Shown here in pieces: positions 11,954 through 20,957 of a stretch of DNA of 64,000 nt. The notes under the pieces were generated by a model. It had not been told where the DNA came from. It made no database searches and saw only the letters and a list, made by a program, of their open reading frames with translations. Position numbers and translations under genes: made by a program. Source of the DNA: Luteimonas cucumeris (GTDB lineage Bacteria > Pseudomonadota > Gammaproteobacteria > Xanthomonadales > Xanthomonadaceae). The stretch spans positions 451,906 through 515,905 of the forward strand of contig NZ_VLKN01000002.1 in assembly GCF_007830035.1 (NCBI RefSeq), in the 5' to 3' direction. The stretch's first letter is position 1, and the number at the start of each line of letters is the position of its first letter.

Positions 11954-12970
11954 ATGAACAGCTTTACCGTCGCCGAACTGGCCGAACGCTTCGCCCTGCG
12001 CGTGCAGGGCGACGCCGACGTACGCATCGACGGCGTGGCCACGCTCGCCAATGGCGGCACCCACAAGCTGGCCTTCCTGGCCAATCCACGCTACCGCTCG
12101 ATGCTGGCCACTACGCCGGCCGCAGCGGTGGTACTGCGCGAAGCCGATGCCGCCAGCAGCCCGGTCACCGCACTTATCGCGGACGATCCTTATGCCGCGT
12201 TCGTCAAGATCGCCTCGCTGTTCGAGACACGCAGCACGCCGGCGCCCGGCATTCATCCAAGCGCCTGCATCGATCCCACTGCGGCCGTCGACCCCTCGGC
12301 ATCGATCGGTCCATTCGTGTCGATCGGCGCACGCAGCACGATTGCCGCCGGCGCGGTCATCGGCCCGGGCTGCGTGATCGGCGAGGACTGCCACGTCGGC
12401 GAAGGTTGCGAGCTGGTCGCGCGCGTGACGCTGGTGGTGCGCGTGCGCCTGGGCCAGCGCGTGCTGGTGCATCCGGGTGCGGTGCTGGGTGCCGACGGCT
12501 TCGGCCTGGCGATGGAACACGGCCGCTGGATGAAGGTGCCGCAGCTGGGCGGCGTCGATGTCGGCGACGACTGCGAGATCGGTGCCAACACCACCATCGA
12601 CCGCGGCGCCATCGACGACACCGTGCTGGAAGAGGACGTGCGCCTGGACAACCAGATCCAGGTCGGCCACAACGTGCGCATCGGCGCGCACACGGCCATG
12701 GCTGGCTGCTCGGCCGTGGCCGGCAGCGCCACCATCGGCCGCTACTGCCTGGTCGGCGGCGGCGCCGGCATACTCGGCCATCTGGAGGTCTGCGACCGGG
12801 TGATGATCACCGCGATGAGCCTGGTCACGCATTCGATCCGCGAACCCGGTGAATATTCGTCCGGCACGCCACTGATGGACAACCGCAGCTGGCGCAGGAA
12901 TGCCGCGCGCTACAAGCAACTCGACTCGATCGCCCGGCAGGTCCAGGCACGCAACAAGGAAAAAGGATGA
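11954..12970 (+). CDS. lpxD: UDP-3-O-(3-hydroxyacyl)glucosamine N-acyltransferase
   Basis: LpxD adds the second hydroxyacyl chain in lipid A synthesis, using acyl-ACP. The 338-residue protein has the N-terminal uridine-binding domain (residues about 1-100), a long left-handed beta-helix of hexapeptide repeats, and the catalytic histidine in QVGHNVRIG at H239. A C-terminal helix follows. ATG 11954 (MNSFTVAELAERF) is preferred to an in-frame GTG three codons upstream, since family similarity begins there. The stop overlaps the fabZ start as ATGA, which marks the start of a tightly coupled lipid A block. Confidence 0.96.
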   Translation: MNSFTVAELAERFALRVQGDADVRIDGVATLANGGTHKLAFLANPRYRSMLATTPAAAVVLREADAASSPVTALIADDPYAAFVKIASLFETRSTPAPGIHPSACIDPTAAVDPSASIGPFVSIGARSTIAAGAVIGPGCVIGEDCHVGEGCELVARVTLVVRVRLGQRVLVHPGAVLGADGFGLAMEHGRWMKVPQLGGVDVGDDCEIGANTTIDRGAIDDTVLEEDVRLDNQIQVGHNVRIGAHTAMAGCSAVAGSATIGRYCLVGGGAGILGHLEVCDRVMITAMSLVTHSIREPGEYSSGTPLMDNRSWRRNAARYKQLDSIARQVQARNKEKG

Positions 12971-13422
12971 GCGCCACCCCCACCCTGCCGCTGGACGTCG
13001 TCGGCATCCAGAAGCTGATTCCGCACCGTTACCCGTTCCTGCTGGTCGACCGCGTGGTCGAACTCGATCCGCACAAGCGCGTGCTGGCCTACAAGAGCGT
13101 GACCATCAACGAGCCGTTCTTCCAGGGCCATTTCCCCGGCCACCCGGTGATGCCAGGCGTGCTGGTGATCGAGGCGCTGGCGCAGGCCGGTGGCCTGCTG
13201 ACGCAGCTGTCCAATGGCGACAGTGCTGAAGGCAAGCTGTTCTACCTGGTGAAGATCGACAACGCCAAGTTCACCCGGATGGTCGTGCCGGGCGATCGCC
13301 TGGAACTGGACGTCACGCTCAAGCGCACGATCCGCAACATGGCCATCTACCAGGGCGTTGCGCGCGTCGATGGCGAACAGGCCGCATGCGCTGAAATCCT
13401 CTGCGCCGAGGTCAAGGGCTGA
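12967..13422 (+). CDS. fabZ: (3R)-hydroxyacyl-ACP dehydratase FabZ
   Basis: FabZ dehydrates 3-hydroxyacyl-ACP in fatty acid elongation and competes with the lipid A acyltransferases for the same substrate, which explains its place between lpxD and lpxA. The 151-residue hot-dog protein shows [13 protein letters not shown] at residues 18-30, the catalytic [12 protein letters not shown] with H55, and the E69 region in [10 protein letters not shown]. It overlaps lpxD by four bases and leaves one base before the lpxA ATG, consistent with translational coupling. Confidence 0.97.
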   Translation: MSATPTLPLDVVGIQKLIPHRYPFLLVDRVVELDPHKRVLAYKSVTINEPFFQGHFPGHPVMPGVLVIEALAQAGGLLTQLSNGDSAEGKLFYLVKIDNAKFTRMVVPGDRLELDVTLKRTIRNMAIYQGVARVDGEQAACAEILCAEVKG

Positions 13423-13423
13423 C

Positions 13424-14224
13424 ATGGCCGGCCCGCTTCCGGCCGGCGCGATGATCCATCCCAGCGCGGTAATCGATCCGAGCGCGCGCATCGGGCGCGA
13501 TGTCGCCATCGGTGCGTTCACGCTGATCGGCGCCGAAGTGGAAATCGGCGACGGCACGCGCATCGGCTCGCACTGCAGCGTGCTCGGCCCGACCCGGATC
13601 GGCCGCGACAACCAGGTCGCCAGCCACGTCGCCATCGGTGGCGATCCGCAGGACAAGAAATTCCGCGGCGAGCGCGTCGAACTGGTGATCGGCGACCGCA
13701 ACACGATCCGCGAATTCGTCACCCTCAACCGCGGCACCGGCGACGGCGGCGGCGTGACCCGGATCGGCGACGACAACTGGCTGCTGGCCTACACGCATGT
13801 CGCGCACGACTGCCTGATCGGCAACCACTGCGTGTTCTCCAACAACGCGACGCTTGCCGGCCACGTGCAGGTCGGCGACTGGGTGATCCTGAGCGGCTTC
13901 GCCGGCGCCCACCAGTTCTGCCGCATCGGCGCGCACGCCTTCATCGGCATGGGCACGCTGATTTCCGGTGACGTGCCGCCGTTCGTGATGGTGGCGCAGA
14001 GCGAACAGGGACGGCCGCGCGGCATCAATGCCGAGGGCCTGAAGCGTCGCGGCTTCGATGCCGAGCGCATCGCCGCGATCAAGCGCGCCTACCGCGCGCT
14101 GTACGTGTCCGGCGACAGCCTCGCCGATGCCAAGGCGAAACTCGCCGAGCTGGCGCAGGACAGCGACGACGTGCAGGCTTTCCTCGAATTCATCGAGCAG
14201 GGCGAGCGGCCGTTGTTTCGGTGA
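13424..14224 (+). CDS. lpxA: UDP-N-acetylglucosamine acyltransferase
   Basis: LpxA carries out the first acylation of UDP-GlcNAc in lipid A synthesis. The 266-residue protein is a hexapeptide-repeat beta-helix ([15 protein letters not shown]…) followed by a helical C-terminal domain. The catalytic histidine is H128 in YTHVAHD. ATG 13424 follows the fabZ stop by one base; an internal ATG at 13451 (MIHPSAV) would match the E. coli start better and is the main alternative. Downstream, 258 bases of repeats separate it from lpxB, where other gammaproteobacteria have almost no gap. Confidence 0.96.
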   Translation: MAGPLPAGAMIHPSAVIDPSARIGRDVAIGAFTLIGAEVEIGDGTRIGSHCSVLGPTRIGRDNQVASHVAIGGDPQDKKFRGERVELVIGDRNTIREFVTLNRGTGDGGGVTRIGDDNWLLAYTHVAHDCLIGNHCVFSNNATLAGHVQVGDWVILSGFAGAHQFCRIGAHAFIGMGTLISGDVPPFVMVAQSEQGRPRGINAEGLKRRGFDAERIAAIKRAYRALYVSGDSLADAKAKLAELAQDSDDVQAFLEFIEQGERPLFR

Positions 14225-14229
14225 AGCCA

Positions 14230-14518
14230 GGGATCTGGGATCTGGGATCTGGGATTCGTGATTCGTGATTCGTGATTCGTGATTCGTGATTCGTGACGAG
14301 CATGCGGCACCCACCCAGGGTTGTCATCCCGAGCGCAGCGAGGGATCTGTTTTTGCCAGCCAAACAGCAGGTCCCTCGCTTCGCTCGGGATGACGCCTGA
14401 AGGATTCAAACGCTCCTTGGCGAGCCCCGCCTGCCGAATAACGGCAAACTAGCTCCAGCCTTCCCAGATCCCGCGCCCTACCTTGCCCAATCCCCAGCCC
14501 CCAATCCCTAGTCCCCGC
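14230..14518. repeat. Tandem heptamers and nested palindrome between lpxA and lpxB
   Basis: GGGATCT units from 14230 change to ATTCGTG repeated about six times, ending near 14296. The complementary arm begins with CCCAGATCCC at 14463-14472 and continues as CCCAATCCCCAG-type units to about 14518, inside the lpxB reading frame. Between the arms lies a separate REP-like palindrome, listed next. The structure looks like one repeat inserted into another. Confidence 0.8.
14324..14393. repeat. REP-like palindrome, copy 1 (TCATCCCGAGCGCAGCGAGG family)
   Basis: The 22-base arms TCATCCCGAGCG…GAGGGA and TCCCTCGC…CGGGATGA pair with one mismatch, around a T-rich centre. Related copies lie at 20741-20810 and 35393-35472. 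It sits between the arms of the lpxA-lpxB heptamer repeat. Confidence 0.8.
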
Positions 14519-15712
14519 AACAGACGCTTCGCGCTGGTGGCCGGTGAAGCCTCCGGCGACCAGCTCGGCGCAGGCCTGATCGAGCAGTTGCGGGTACGCT
14601 TTCCCGATGCGCAGTTCGCCGGCATCGGCGGCGATGCGATGCGCGCCGCCGGTCTCGACGCCTGGCACGACGCGCAGGAACTGGCGGTGATGGGACTGGC
14701 CGAAGTCCTTCGGCACCTGCCGCGCCTGTTGAAGCTGCGCCGCGAAGTGCGCGAACGCGTGCTGGCCTGGCGTCCCGATGCATTCATCGGCATCGATGCA
14801 CCCGACTTCAACCTGGGCCTGGAACGCTGGCTCAAGCAGCGCGGCGTGCGCACCGTGCACTACGTCAGTCCTTCGGTCTGGGCCTGGCGCGAGAAACGGG
14901 CGGAGAAGATCGGGCGCAGCGCCGATCGCGTGCTGTGCCTGTTCCCGATGGAACCGCCGATCTACGCCCGCCACGGCATCGACGCGCGCTTCGTCGGGCA
15001 CCCGCTGGCCGACACGATGCCACTCGATCCCGACCGCCAGGGCGCGCGCCATGCCCTGTCGCTGGCTGCGGATACGCCGATGCTGGCGTTGCTGCCGGGT
15101 TCGCGGCTCGGCGAGATCCACCGCCTGAGCCATGATTTCCTGTCCGCGGCATTGCTGACGCTGCGCGCGCAGCCGGACCTGCGCATCATCGCGCCGATGG
15201 CCAGCGCCTCCGCGCGCGCGGCCTTCGAACACGAACTCGGATCCCATCCCGATGCCGCCGCACTGAAACCGGCGCTGCGCATTACCGACGGCAACGCACG
15301 CACCGTCATGGCGGCCGCCGACGTGATCCTGCTGGCTTCCGGCACCGCCACGCTGGAAGGCATGCTCGCCAAGCGGCCGATGGTGGTGGCCTATCGGATC
15401 GCGCCGCTGACCTACTCGATCGTCAAGGGCTTCGGCCTGCTCAAGGTCGACCACTACGCACTGCCGAACGTGCTGGCCAACGAGCCACTGGTGCCGGAAC
15501 TGATGCAGCACGACTGCACGCCGGAAAACCTGTCCGCGGCGATCTGCAGCTGGCTGCGCAATCCGGCATCGATGGCCGCATTGCCGGCACGATTCCGCGA
15601 ACTGCACCAGGTACTGCGGCGCAATGCCTCGGCGCAGGCGGCGGCAGCGATCGCGGAACTTGTTGAACAGCCGGGAATCGGGGATCGGGGATCGGGGATC
15701 GAGCAGCCATGA
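14483..15712 (+). CDS. lpxB: Lipid A disaccharide synthase
   Basis: LpxB is the GT19 glycosyltransferase that joins UDP-diacylglucosamine and lipid X into the lipid A disaccharide. The family start [15 protein letters not shown] is at about residues 16-30, and [12 protein letters not shown] and a C-terminal [10 protein letters not shown] block are clear. The only fitting start is TTG 14483; the first 13 residues ([13 protein letters not shown]) are read from a heptamer repeat. The last dozen residues ([13 protein letters not shown]) are also repeat-encoded. Length is 409 residues, against 382 in E. coli. The stop overlaps the rnhB start as ATGA, inside a hairpin loop. Confidence 0.94.
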   Translation: MPNPQPPIPSPRNRRFALVAGEASGDQLGAGLIEQLRVRFPDAQFAGIGGDAMRAAGLDAWHDAQELAVMGLAEVLRHLPRLLKLRREVRERVLAWRPDAFIGIDAPDFNLGLERWLKQRGVRTVHYVSPSVWAWREKRAEKIGRSADRVLCLFPMEPPIYARHGIDARFVGHPLADTMPLDPDRQGARHALSLAADTPMLALLPGSRLGEIHRLSHDFLSAALLTLRAQPDLRIIAPMASASARAAFEHELGSHPDAAALKPALRITDGNARTVMAAADVILLASGTATLEGMLAKRPMVVAYRIAPLTYSIVKGFGLLKVDHYALPNVLANEPLVPELMQHDCTPENLSAAICSWLRNPASMAALPARFRELHQVLRRNASAQAAAAIAELVEQPGIGDRGSGIEQP

Positions 15713-15757
15713 GCCCTACTTCGTCCGATTCCCGATTCCCGATTCCCGATTCCCGGC
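15672..15757. repeat. Heptamer hairpin across the lpxB-rnhB junction
   Basis: The left arm (about 15672-15703) is GGGAATC/GGGGATC units and encodes the LpxB C-terminus. The right arm (about 15725-15757) is GATTCCC repeated four times and encodes the RnhB N-terminus. The loop of about 21 bases holds the ATGA overlap of the lpxB stop and rnhB start. Confidence 0.88.
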
Positions 15758-16353
15758 CTCTGGTCGCTGGCATCGACGAAGCCGGACGCGGGCCACTGGC
15801 CGGGCCGGTCGTCGTTGCCGCGGTCGTGTTCGATCCCGGCAAGCCGCGCATCAACGGGCTGGACGATTCCAAGCAGCTCAATGCGTCACGGCGCGAGCAG
15901 CTCTACGCGCGCATCGTCGAACGCGCGCTGGCCTGGCATGTCGTATTCGTCGATGCCGATGAAATCGATCGCATCAACATCTTCCAGGCGACGATGCTGG
16001 GCATGCGGCTGGCCCTGGAAGGCGTCGCGCATGTCGCCCACGTCGCACGCATCGATGGTAACCATCTGCCGCCGAGACTGCCCTGCCCGGCCGAAGCGTG
16101 GATCGGCGGCGATGCACGCGACCGCTCGATCATGGCCGCGTCGATCCTGGCCAAGGTCACGCGCGACCGCTTCATGGTCGAACTGCATGATCGCCATCCC
16201 GAATACGGCTTCGACGGGCACAAGGGCTATTCGACGCCCACGCACCTGGCGGCCCTCCGCACGCATGGGCCGTGCGCGCAACACCGGCGCAGCTTCGCGC
16301 CGGTGCGCGAGGCGCTGGCCGATCCGCCACTGCAGGCGCTCCTGCCGGTTTGA
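15709..16353 (+). CDS. rnhB: Ribonuclease HII
   Basis: RNase HII removes ribonucleotides misincorporated in DNA and degrades RNA in RNA-DNA hybrids. The catalytic block [18 protein letters not shown] gives D23 and E24; the later conserved aspartates are in GLDDSK and the [10 protein letters not shown] region, with [11 protein letters not shown] near the C-terminus. Length is 214 residues. Residues 7-16 ([10 protein letters not shown]) come from the heptamer repeat, and the native domain starts near LVAGIDEAG. It is translationally coupled to lpxB. The pairing lpxB-rnhB-dnaE is common, but here about 4.6 kb of accessory genes separate rnhB from dnaE. Confidence 0.95.
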   Translation: MSPTSSDSRFPIPDSRPLVAGIDEAGRGPLAGPVVVAAVVFDPGKPRINGLDDSKQLNASRREQLYARIVERALAWHVVFVDADEIDRINIFQATMLGMRLALEGVAHVAHVARIDGNHLPPRLPCPAEAWIGGDARDRSIMAASILAKVTRDRFMVELHDRHPEYGFDGHKGYSTPTHLAALRTHGPCAQHRRSFAPVREALADPPLQALLPV

Positions 16354-16385
16354 TGCTGCGCACCCGTCCTCGGGGCGAACACAGC

Positions 16386-16778
16386 CTATGGCCGGATGAT
16401 GATGATCGGATCGGCCCGGATCATCGCTCCCGGCACATTGGGATTGGGCGCTTCGATGAAATAGTTGAAGTTTGTCACCACACTCACCGACCTGGCATTC
16501 ATCTGCGTCGTCTGCTTGGAGTCCAGCCGGAGCGAGGCGCCGTCGACGCCCGCGCTTTCGTCATCGAGGAGGCCGCCATTTCCCGAAGGATTCGAATCGG
16601 GAAAGTCGATCTTGAACTGTCGCGTATCACTCTCCGGACCCCTCCAGACAACTTTCGCGCCGGACGGGACTTCCAGTTGTGCCGGGGAAGCCATTGGCGT
16701 CCCGTCGGCTGCGTAGCTGATGTCCACGTAGTAGATCTTCCTGGCTACCGCTGCACTTTGCATTTTCATCGATGCCAT
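16386..16778 (-). CDS. Small protein of unknown function
   Basis: No family was recognised with confidence. The 130-residue product has a good ribosome-binding site (AGGAG six bases before ATG 16778), an N-terminus MASMKMQSAAVARKIYYVDI, and alternating hydrophobic residues that suggest a beta-sandwich. The segment VPSGAKVVWRGPESDTRQF recalls cupredoxin-like folds but lacks copper ligands. No signal peptide is evident. It lies convergent to rnhB and 48 bases downstream of the regulator gene on the same strand, so it may be co-transcribed with it. A role as part of the regulator's output is only a guess. Confidence 0.7.
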   Translation of the reverse strand: MASMKMQSAAVARKIYYVDISYAADGTPMASPAQLEVPSGAKVVWRGPESDTRQFKIDFPDSNPSGNGGLLDDESAGVDGASLRLDSKQTTQMNARSVSVVTNFNYFIEAPNPNVPGAMIRADPIIIIRP

Positions 16779-16826
16779 CTCGCTCTCCTGGATATCGCCC
16801 CCTCCCTGTGGGCAGTGGGTGAAGGA

Positions 16827-18941
16827 TCACTTCTGTTTGCCGCTCGCTGGTGCGTCGGTTGCGGGCAGGCGTCGTAGTACCGGTGACGCGGCGATCCGGC
16901 TTTGCGGAATTTCCGATTCGCGTACCCAGGCCAGTCGCTCGCGGGCAGCGTCGGACTCGCCCAGCAGCGCCAGCGTCTGTGCATTGCGCAGCGACACTTC
17001 GCCGCGCTCCGTGCCCAGCGCCTCGGCACGCGCCATCAGGCCGCGCGCCGCGGCGACATCGCCGAGATTCGCGCGATACCACGCCAGCACCGCCATCACC
17101 TCCGCATGGTCGGGTTTGACCTGGATGTAGCGTTCCGCCATCTCCGCGGCGCGGCGCAGCGGTTCGCGCGCCTGCGCCTGCGTTGCAGGATTTGCGAGCA
17201 GGGCTTCCGCAAGGTTTCCCCACAGGCGGAAGTCCTTGGGCTGCAGCGCCGCGGCGCGACGGAACAGCTCGACGGCCGCTGCGTAGTCGCCGGCCTGGTA
17301 CTTGAGCGTGCCGTAGTTGCTCAATGCCGCATCGGTGGGCTTGGTGGCGATGGACCTTTCGAAGGCCGCGCTGGCCTTCGCGCCGTTCCCCGCCGCCAGG
17401 TACAGGCCGCCCAGACTGCCCCACAGATCGGCGTCCGAAGGGGCCAGCCGGATCGCTTCACGAAAGGCCTCGATCGCATCGGGCAGATCACCATCGCGGT
17501 ACTTCTGGTGGCCGATCGCGCGATGGATCGCAGGATCGCCCGGGCGCAGCGCACGCGCCTGTTCGAAGTAGCCATCGGCCAGTTCCCTGCGCCCTTGCGC
17601 CGCATGCGCCGTCGCGAGCCCGAGCAGGACCGCCGGCCGCAGGCGTGGATCATCCTGCGCCTTGGCGTAGTACTCGACGGCCTTGCCGAACTCGCCACGC
17701 ACACGATGCAGGTCGCCGAAGGCCAGGCTCACCTCGCGCATGTCGGGATCCATCTCGGAAGCGCGCATGCAGGCTTCCTGCGCGCGACCGTAGGCCGCCG
17801 AATCCATCATCAACTCGAAGCGGCGCAGTTCTGCGCGACAGACGCCCGCCTGCGCGCGTGCAAAACTGCCGTCGGCCGCCAGCGCCTGGTTGAAGAAGGA
17901 AATGGCGTGCTCGGAATTGCGGACATCGCCGGGACCACGCAACTTTTCCAGCCCTTTCAGGTAGGCGTCGTAGGCCTTGATGTCGCGTGTCGGCGCCAGC
18001 CTCTTCGACAATGATCCGTGCTGGTCCGGCAATGCGCCCAGCAGCGACTTGACCACTTCCTCGGCGATCTCGCTCTGCGTTGCGAACACATCCGACAGTT
18101 CGCGGTCGTAGCTGTCGCTCCACAGCGTGTAGCCGGTGCGGGTATCGGACAGATGCGCGTTGATCCGCACGCGCTGGCCTTCGCGGCGCACGCTGGCATC
18201 GAGCACCGTGGCCACGCCAAGCCGCTTGCCCAGCGCCTTGGCGTCGGCGCGCTGGTCGCCGATCGCCGATGACGACAGTCGCGACGCCACCTTGAGCCCC
18301 TGCACACCGGCGAGCGCGTCGTACATTTCCTCCGCCAGGCCTTCGGCGAAATAGTCTTCATTGCGCTGGCTGCTGAGGTTGGTGAAGGGCAGCACCGCAA
18401 TCGATGCCGCAGCGGGACGCAGTTCGGCCTGTCGCTTGTGCAGGCCGGCGATGGCAAGCGCGGCGACGACCAGTACGGCGGCAATCCCGATGGCCCGCGT
18501 CCGCCTCGACGGCAGCGCGCGCGCGGACACTGGTTCCCGCGCCTCTTCCACGACAAGGGGCGTCGCCACCGCGGCCACCGCAGGCTCGATCGGTTCGTCC
18601 GGCGCCGCGACCGGCACCCGTTCGACTTCGGCAATGAAACGATAGCCCAGACTATGCAGGGTCTGGATGTAGCGCGGATGCTCGGCCTCGTCGCCAAGCG
18701 CCTTGCGCAACTGCGCGACGACGCGGTTCAGCACGCCCGGGGTGACGTGGCGATGGCCCCATACCCGATCCAGCAGCACGTCGCGCTGCAGCGCCTTGCC
18801 GTGGTCCTCCAGCAGCGCCACCAGCACCGCATAGGCCTTCGGCTCGACGCCCAGGTCGACGCCGGCACGGGTGATGCGGTGCGCGGACGGCTCGACCTCG
18901 ATGTCGCCGAACCGGTAGATCCATGCCTCCGCCGCTGTCAT
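16827..18941 (-). CDS. CadC-like membrane regulator: wHTH, TM helix, TolB-like domain, TPRs
   Basis: This 704-residue protein joins an OmpR-type winged helix DNA-binding domain (residues about 8-105, with GYRFIAEVE at the wing) to a single membrane helix at about 149-167. A TolB/FlgO-like domain follows (about 177-290, starting SIAVLPFTNLSSQRNEDYFA), then about eight TPR repeats to the C-terminus. The layout matches CadC-type one-component regulators in which the periplasmic part senses a signal and the cytoplasmic wHTH binds DNA. There is no phosphoacceptor domain. The start has GGGAG eight bases upstream. It is divergent from two DUF1232-like genes, which are plausible targets by position. 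The signal is unknown. Confidence 0.88.
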   Translation of the reverse strand: MTAAEAWIYRFGDIEVEPSAHRITRAGVDLGVEPKAYAVLVALLEDHGKALQRDVLLDRVWGHRHVTPGVLNRVVAQLRKALGDEAEHPRYIQTLHSLGYRFIAEVERVPVAAPDEPIEPAVAAVATPLVVEEAREPVSARALPSRRTRAIGIAAVLVVAALAIAGLHKRQAELRPAAASIAVLPFTNLSSQRNEDYFAEGLAEEMYDALAGVQGLKVASRLSSSAIGDQRADAKALGKRLGVATVLDASVRREGQRVRINAHLSDTRTGYTLWSDSYDRELSDVFATQSEIAEEVVKSLLGALPDQHGSLSKRLAPTRDIKAYDAYLKGLEKLRGPGDVRNSEHAISFFNQALAADGSFARAQAGVCRAELRRFELMMDSAAYGRAQEACMRASEMDPDMREVSLAFGDLHRVRGEFGKAVEYYAKAQDDPRLRPAVLLGLATAHAAQGRRELADGYFEQARALRPGDPAIHRAIGHQKYRDGDLPDAIEAFREAIRLAPSDADLWGSLGGLYLAAGNGAKASAAFERSIATKPTDAALSNYGTLKYQAGDYAAAVELFRRAAALQPKDFRLWGNLAEALLANPATQAQAREPLRRAAEMAERYIQVKPDHAEVMAVLAWYRANLGDVAAARGLMARAEALGTERGEVSLRNAQTLALLGESDAARERLAWVRESEIPQSRIAASPVLRRLPATDAPASGKQK

Positions 18942-19132
18942 CGCGCAGCTCCCGGCAAGGGGTCACATGAGAGGAAGTATTCCTGCCTGCCTGAACGGGG
19001 GAACTGCAAAAAACCGGTCCGCCTCATGACTCCCTCACGGCTTCGACCAGCTTCCCTCAAGCATTGCCGTTGCCGCGGGGGGACTCTGGATCTGCGCGAA
19101 ATCGTCGCGCCCCACCCTTTCCGGAGCACGTC

Positions 19133-19774
19133 ATGAACCTCAATCTCGCCACCCTGCCCCTGCCGCTGGACACGAATACGGCCAACGGTCCGCGTCGCCG
19201 GCACCGCCTCGGCAATCTCGAACTGGCCAATGGCGCGCTGCGCCATTTCCGTGAAGTCGCCGGTGCGCTGCAACCCGACCAGCCCGTACCCGACGTCGAC
19301 GCCATCGCCTCGGCCGCACGCACCCTGGCGCACCAGTTCGACGGCATGCGCGACGCGCCCTGCATCCGCCTGCGCCTGCGCTGCCTGGCGGCCATGCGCG
19401 CCATGGCCGCCGAGCGTGACTGGGAACTCGACGCGGTGCAGCAGCGGCGCATCGCCCTGGTCGCCGGTTATGCGGCCAACCAGGACAGCCTGATCCCGGA
19501 CGCAGTGCCGGTGATCGGCCACCTCGACGATGCAGTGCTGGTCGACCTGGCCTGGCCGTCGATCCGCCTCGACCTGGAGAACTATCTCGACTTCCGCCGC
19601 CTGCGCGCCGAAGAAGCGATGCTGCTCGGCGTGCGTCCGCACGAAGTCCGCTACGACCGGCAGACCTGGCAGGAAGCACGCATCGCTGAACAGGCCTGGC
19701 GCGAACACGTCGCGCAACGCGGGCAGAACAGTTATCTGTCGATGTCGCCGCCGATCGCGTTTCGCATCCATTAA
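19133..19774 (+). CDS. YkvA/DUF1232-like protein, copy 1
   Basis: The function is unknown. The 213-residue product carries near its middle the motif DSLIPDAVPVIGHLDDAVLV, which resembles the core of the YkvA/DUF1232 family, followed by LAWP and a charged ENYLDFRRLR segment. The rest is Arg-rich and helical. No signal peptide is present, although the motif itself is hydrophobic. ATG 19133 was chosen because upstream codons precede the leader; the ribosome-binding site is CGGAG. It is divergent from the CadC-like regulator and followed by a strong hairpin and then by a paralogue, so the pair probably arose by duplication. Confidence 0.75.
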   Translation: MNLNLATLPLPLDTNTANGPRRRHRLGNLELANGALRHFREVAGALQPDQPVPDVDAIASAARTLAHQFDGMRDAPCIRLRLRCLAAMRAMAAERDWELDAVQQRRIALVAGYAANQDSLIPDAVPVIGHLDDAVLVDLAWPSIRLDLENYLDFRRLRAEEAMLLGVRPHEVRYDRQTWQEARIAEQAWREHVAQRGQNSYLSMSPPIAFRIH

Positions 19775-19851
19775 GCGTGGCGGCAATGGTGCTGTTTCAT
19801 GCATCACGCCGCGGCACATTCCATCCATCACGTTGCATTGCGTTTCCATTG

Positions 19852-19882
19852 CACGGCAGCCGTTTGCGCAACGGCTGCCGTG
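19852..19882. terminator. Strong hairpin after DUF1232-like copy 1
   Basis: A perfect 13-base stem CACGGCAGCCGTT/AACGGCTGCCGTG encloses a 5-base loop. There is no clear T tract, so it is either a weak or factor-assisted terminator or a stabilising hairpin. It lies 78 bases after the stop. The rest of the 299-base gap (19775-20073) shows only a GGGAGG ribosome-binding site for the next gene. Confidence 0.6.
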
Positions 19883-20073
19883 TTGCATGTCGGATGCCAA
19901 CGATTGCGCCGATGCGCACATCCACTAGGCAGGATGTCACCCCGACTTCCTCCCCGCGACAAAGCACGTGCAACCGGTCACTCTCGTCGCACATCCAACA
20001 AAAGATGTCGCGCGAGTGCCGGCCGCCACCGCGACTGATCTCCCCCCGCAGGCCGGAACACGGGAGGTGCGCG

Positions 20074-20700
20074 ATGCGCTCGCAACACACTTATCCGACC
20101 GATCATCCGCTGCCCGCGCCGCAGAGCATCGACCCGCGCAGCCACGCGCTGGGCTGCCTGAGCATCGACGCCGACCAGGTCGCGACCTTCGATGCCCTGC
20201 TGCACGACATCAACCCCGATGCTGAACGCGTGGATGCCGCGCGGCTGTCGCAGCTCGCGGGCTGGCTGCTGTCGTTGCCGCAGGACGAAGCACGCGATGT
20301 CCTCGACGAGCGCCTGTTGCGCATCGAGGAACTGCGCATGATGATCGACGACCCCGACTGGGACTGCGCCGACAGCGACTGCCGCCGCGTACGCCAGCTG
20401 CTGGCCTATCTCGACCAGCCGCAGGACCTGATACCCGACGCGATCCCGCTGCTCGGCCGGCTCGACGACGTGCTGCTGCTGGAACTCGCTTGGCCCGCGG
20501 TCGCCGACGAAGCCGAGGAGTACCGCGATTTCATGCTGTATCGACGCGCATGGCACCCCGACGGCGATGGCGCGCAGCAACGCGCCTACTGGATCCGCGA
20601 CCGGCTGGCGGCCATCGCGATGCTGCACCAGCAGATGCGCGCCAACGACGGCCTGCACATGCACGACAGGCCGCAGACGCTGCGGTTCCGGGTCGGCTGA
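20074..20700 (+). CDS. YkvA/DUF1232-like protein, copy 2
   Basis: This 208-residue product is a paralogue of the gene at 19133. It shares DLIPDAIPLLGRLDDVLLLE, then LAWP and an E-x-Y-x-DF-x3-RR pattern at the same spacing, but the N-terminal third differs and is more acidic. Function is unknown; DUF1232 proteins are poorly characterised and often membrane associated. ATG 20074 follows GGGAGG at an ideal distance, whereas the longer in-frame extension upstream crosses the intergenic hairpin and is rejected. The two copies and the divergent regulator form a small accessory island between rnhB and dnaE. Confidence 0.75.
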   Translation: MRSQHTYPTDHPLPAPQSIDPRSHALGCLSIDADQVATFDALLHDINPDAERVDAARLSQLAGWLLSLPQDEARDVLDERLLRIEELRMMIDDPDWDCADSDCRRVRQLLAYLDQPQDLIPDAIPLLGRLDDVLLLELAWPAVADEAEEYRDFMLYRRAWHPDGDGAQQRAYWIRDRLAAIAMLHQQMRANDGLHMHDRPQTLRFRVG

Positions 20701-20740
20701 CCGGCGGGCGGCGCCGAGGGCTGCAAGCTCGCTCTTGCCG

Positions 20741-20810
20741 CCATCCCGGGCGCTGCGAGGGACCTGCCTCGATCGCGTGAGCAGGTTCCTCGCTGCGCTC
20801 GGGACGATGG
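20741..20810. repeat. REP-like palindrome, copy 2
   Basis: The arms CCATCCCGGGCGCTGCGAGG… and …CCTCGCTGCGCTCGGGACGATGG pair with a few mismatches around GACCTG…CAGGTT. It is related to the copies at 14324 and 35393. It lies in the 257-base gap before dnaE, in which no other gene was found. Confidence 0.75.
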
Positions 20811-20957
20811 CGCGCGCGGGCGGGGCTCGCTCCTGTCCGGCTACACAACCTGCAATCTTCCAGTTCCATCGCCGATCCCCGCCCGCCTGTCTGTCTGTCA
20901 AGCCTTGTCCGTACCGGCCGCGCGGCCTAACCTGCCGGTTGATCCGCCGGCCCGACG

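Noticed and set aside
10121-12919. Long minus-strand open frame antisense to bamA and lpxD
   Set aside because: It is a shadow of well-supported plus-strand genes and shows no recognisable family or ribosome-binding site.
14250-14296. Tandem ATTCGTG units considered as a CRISPR or VNTR array
   Set aside because: There are no spacers and the unit is 7 bases, so it is not CRISPR; it fits the heptamer hairpin class seen at other junctions.
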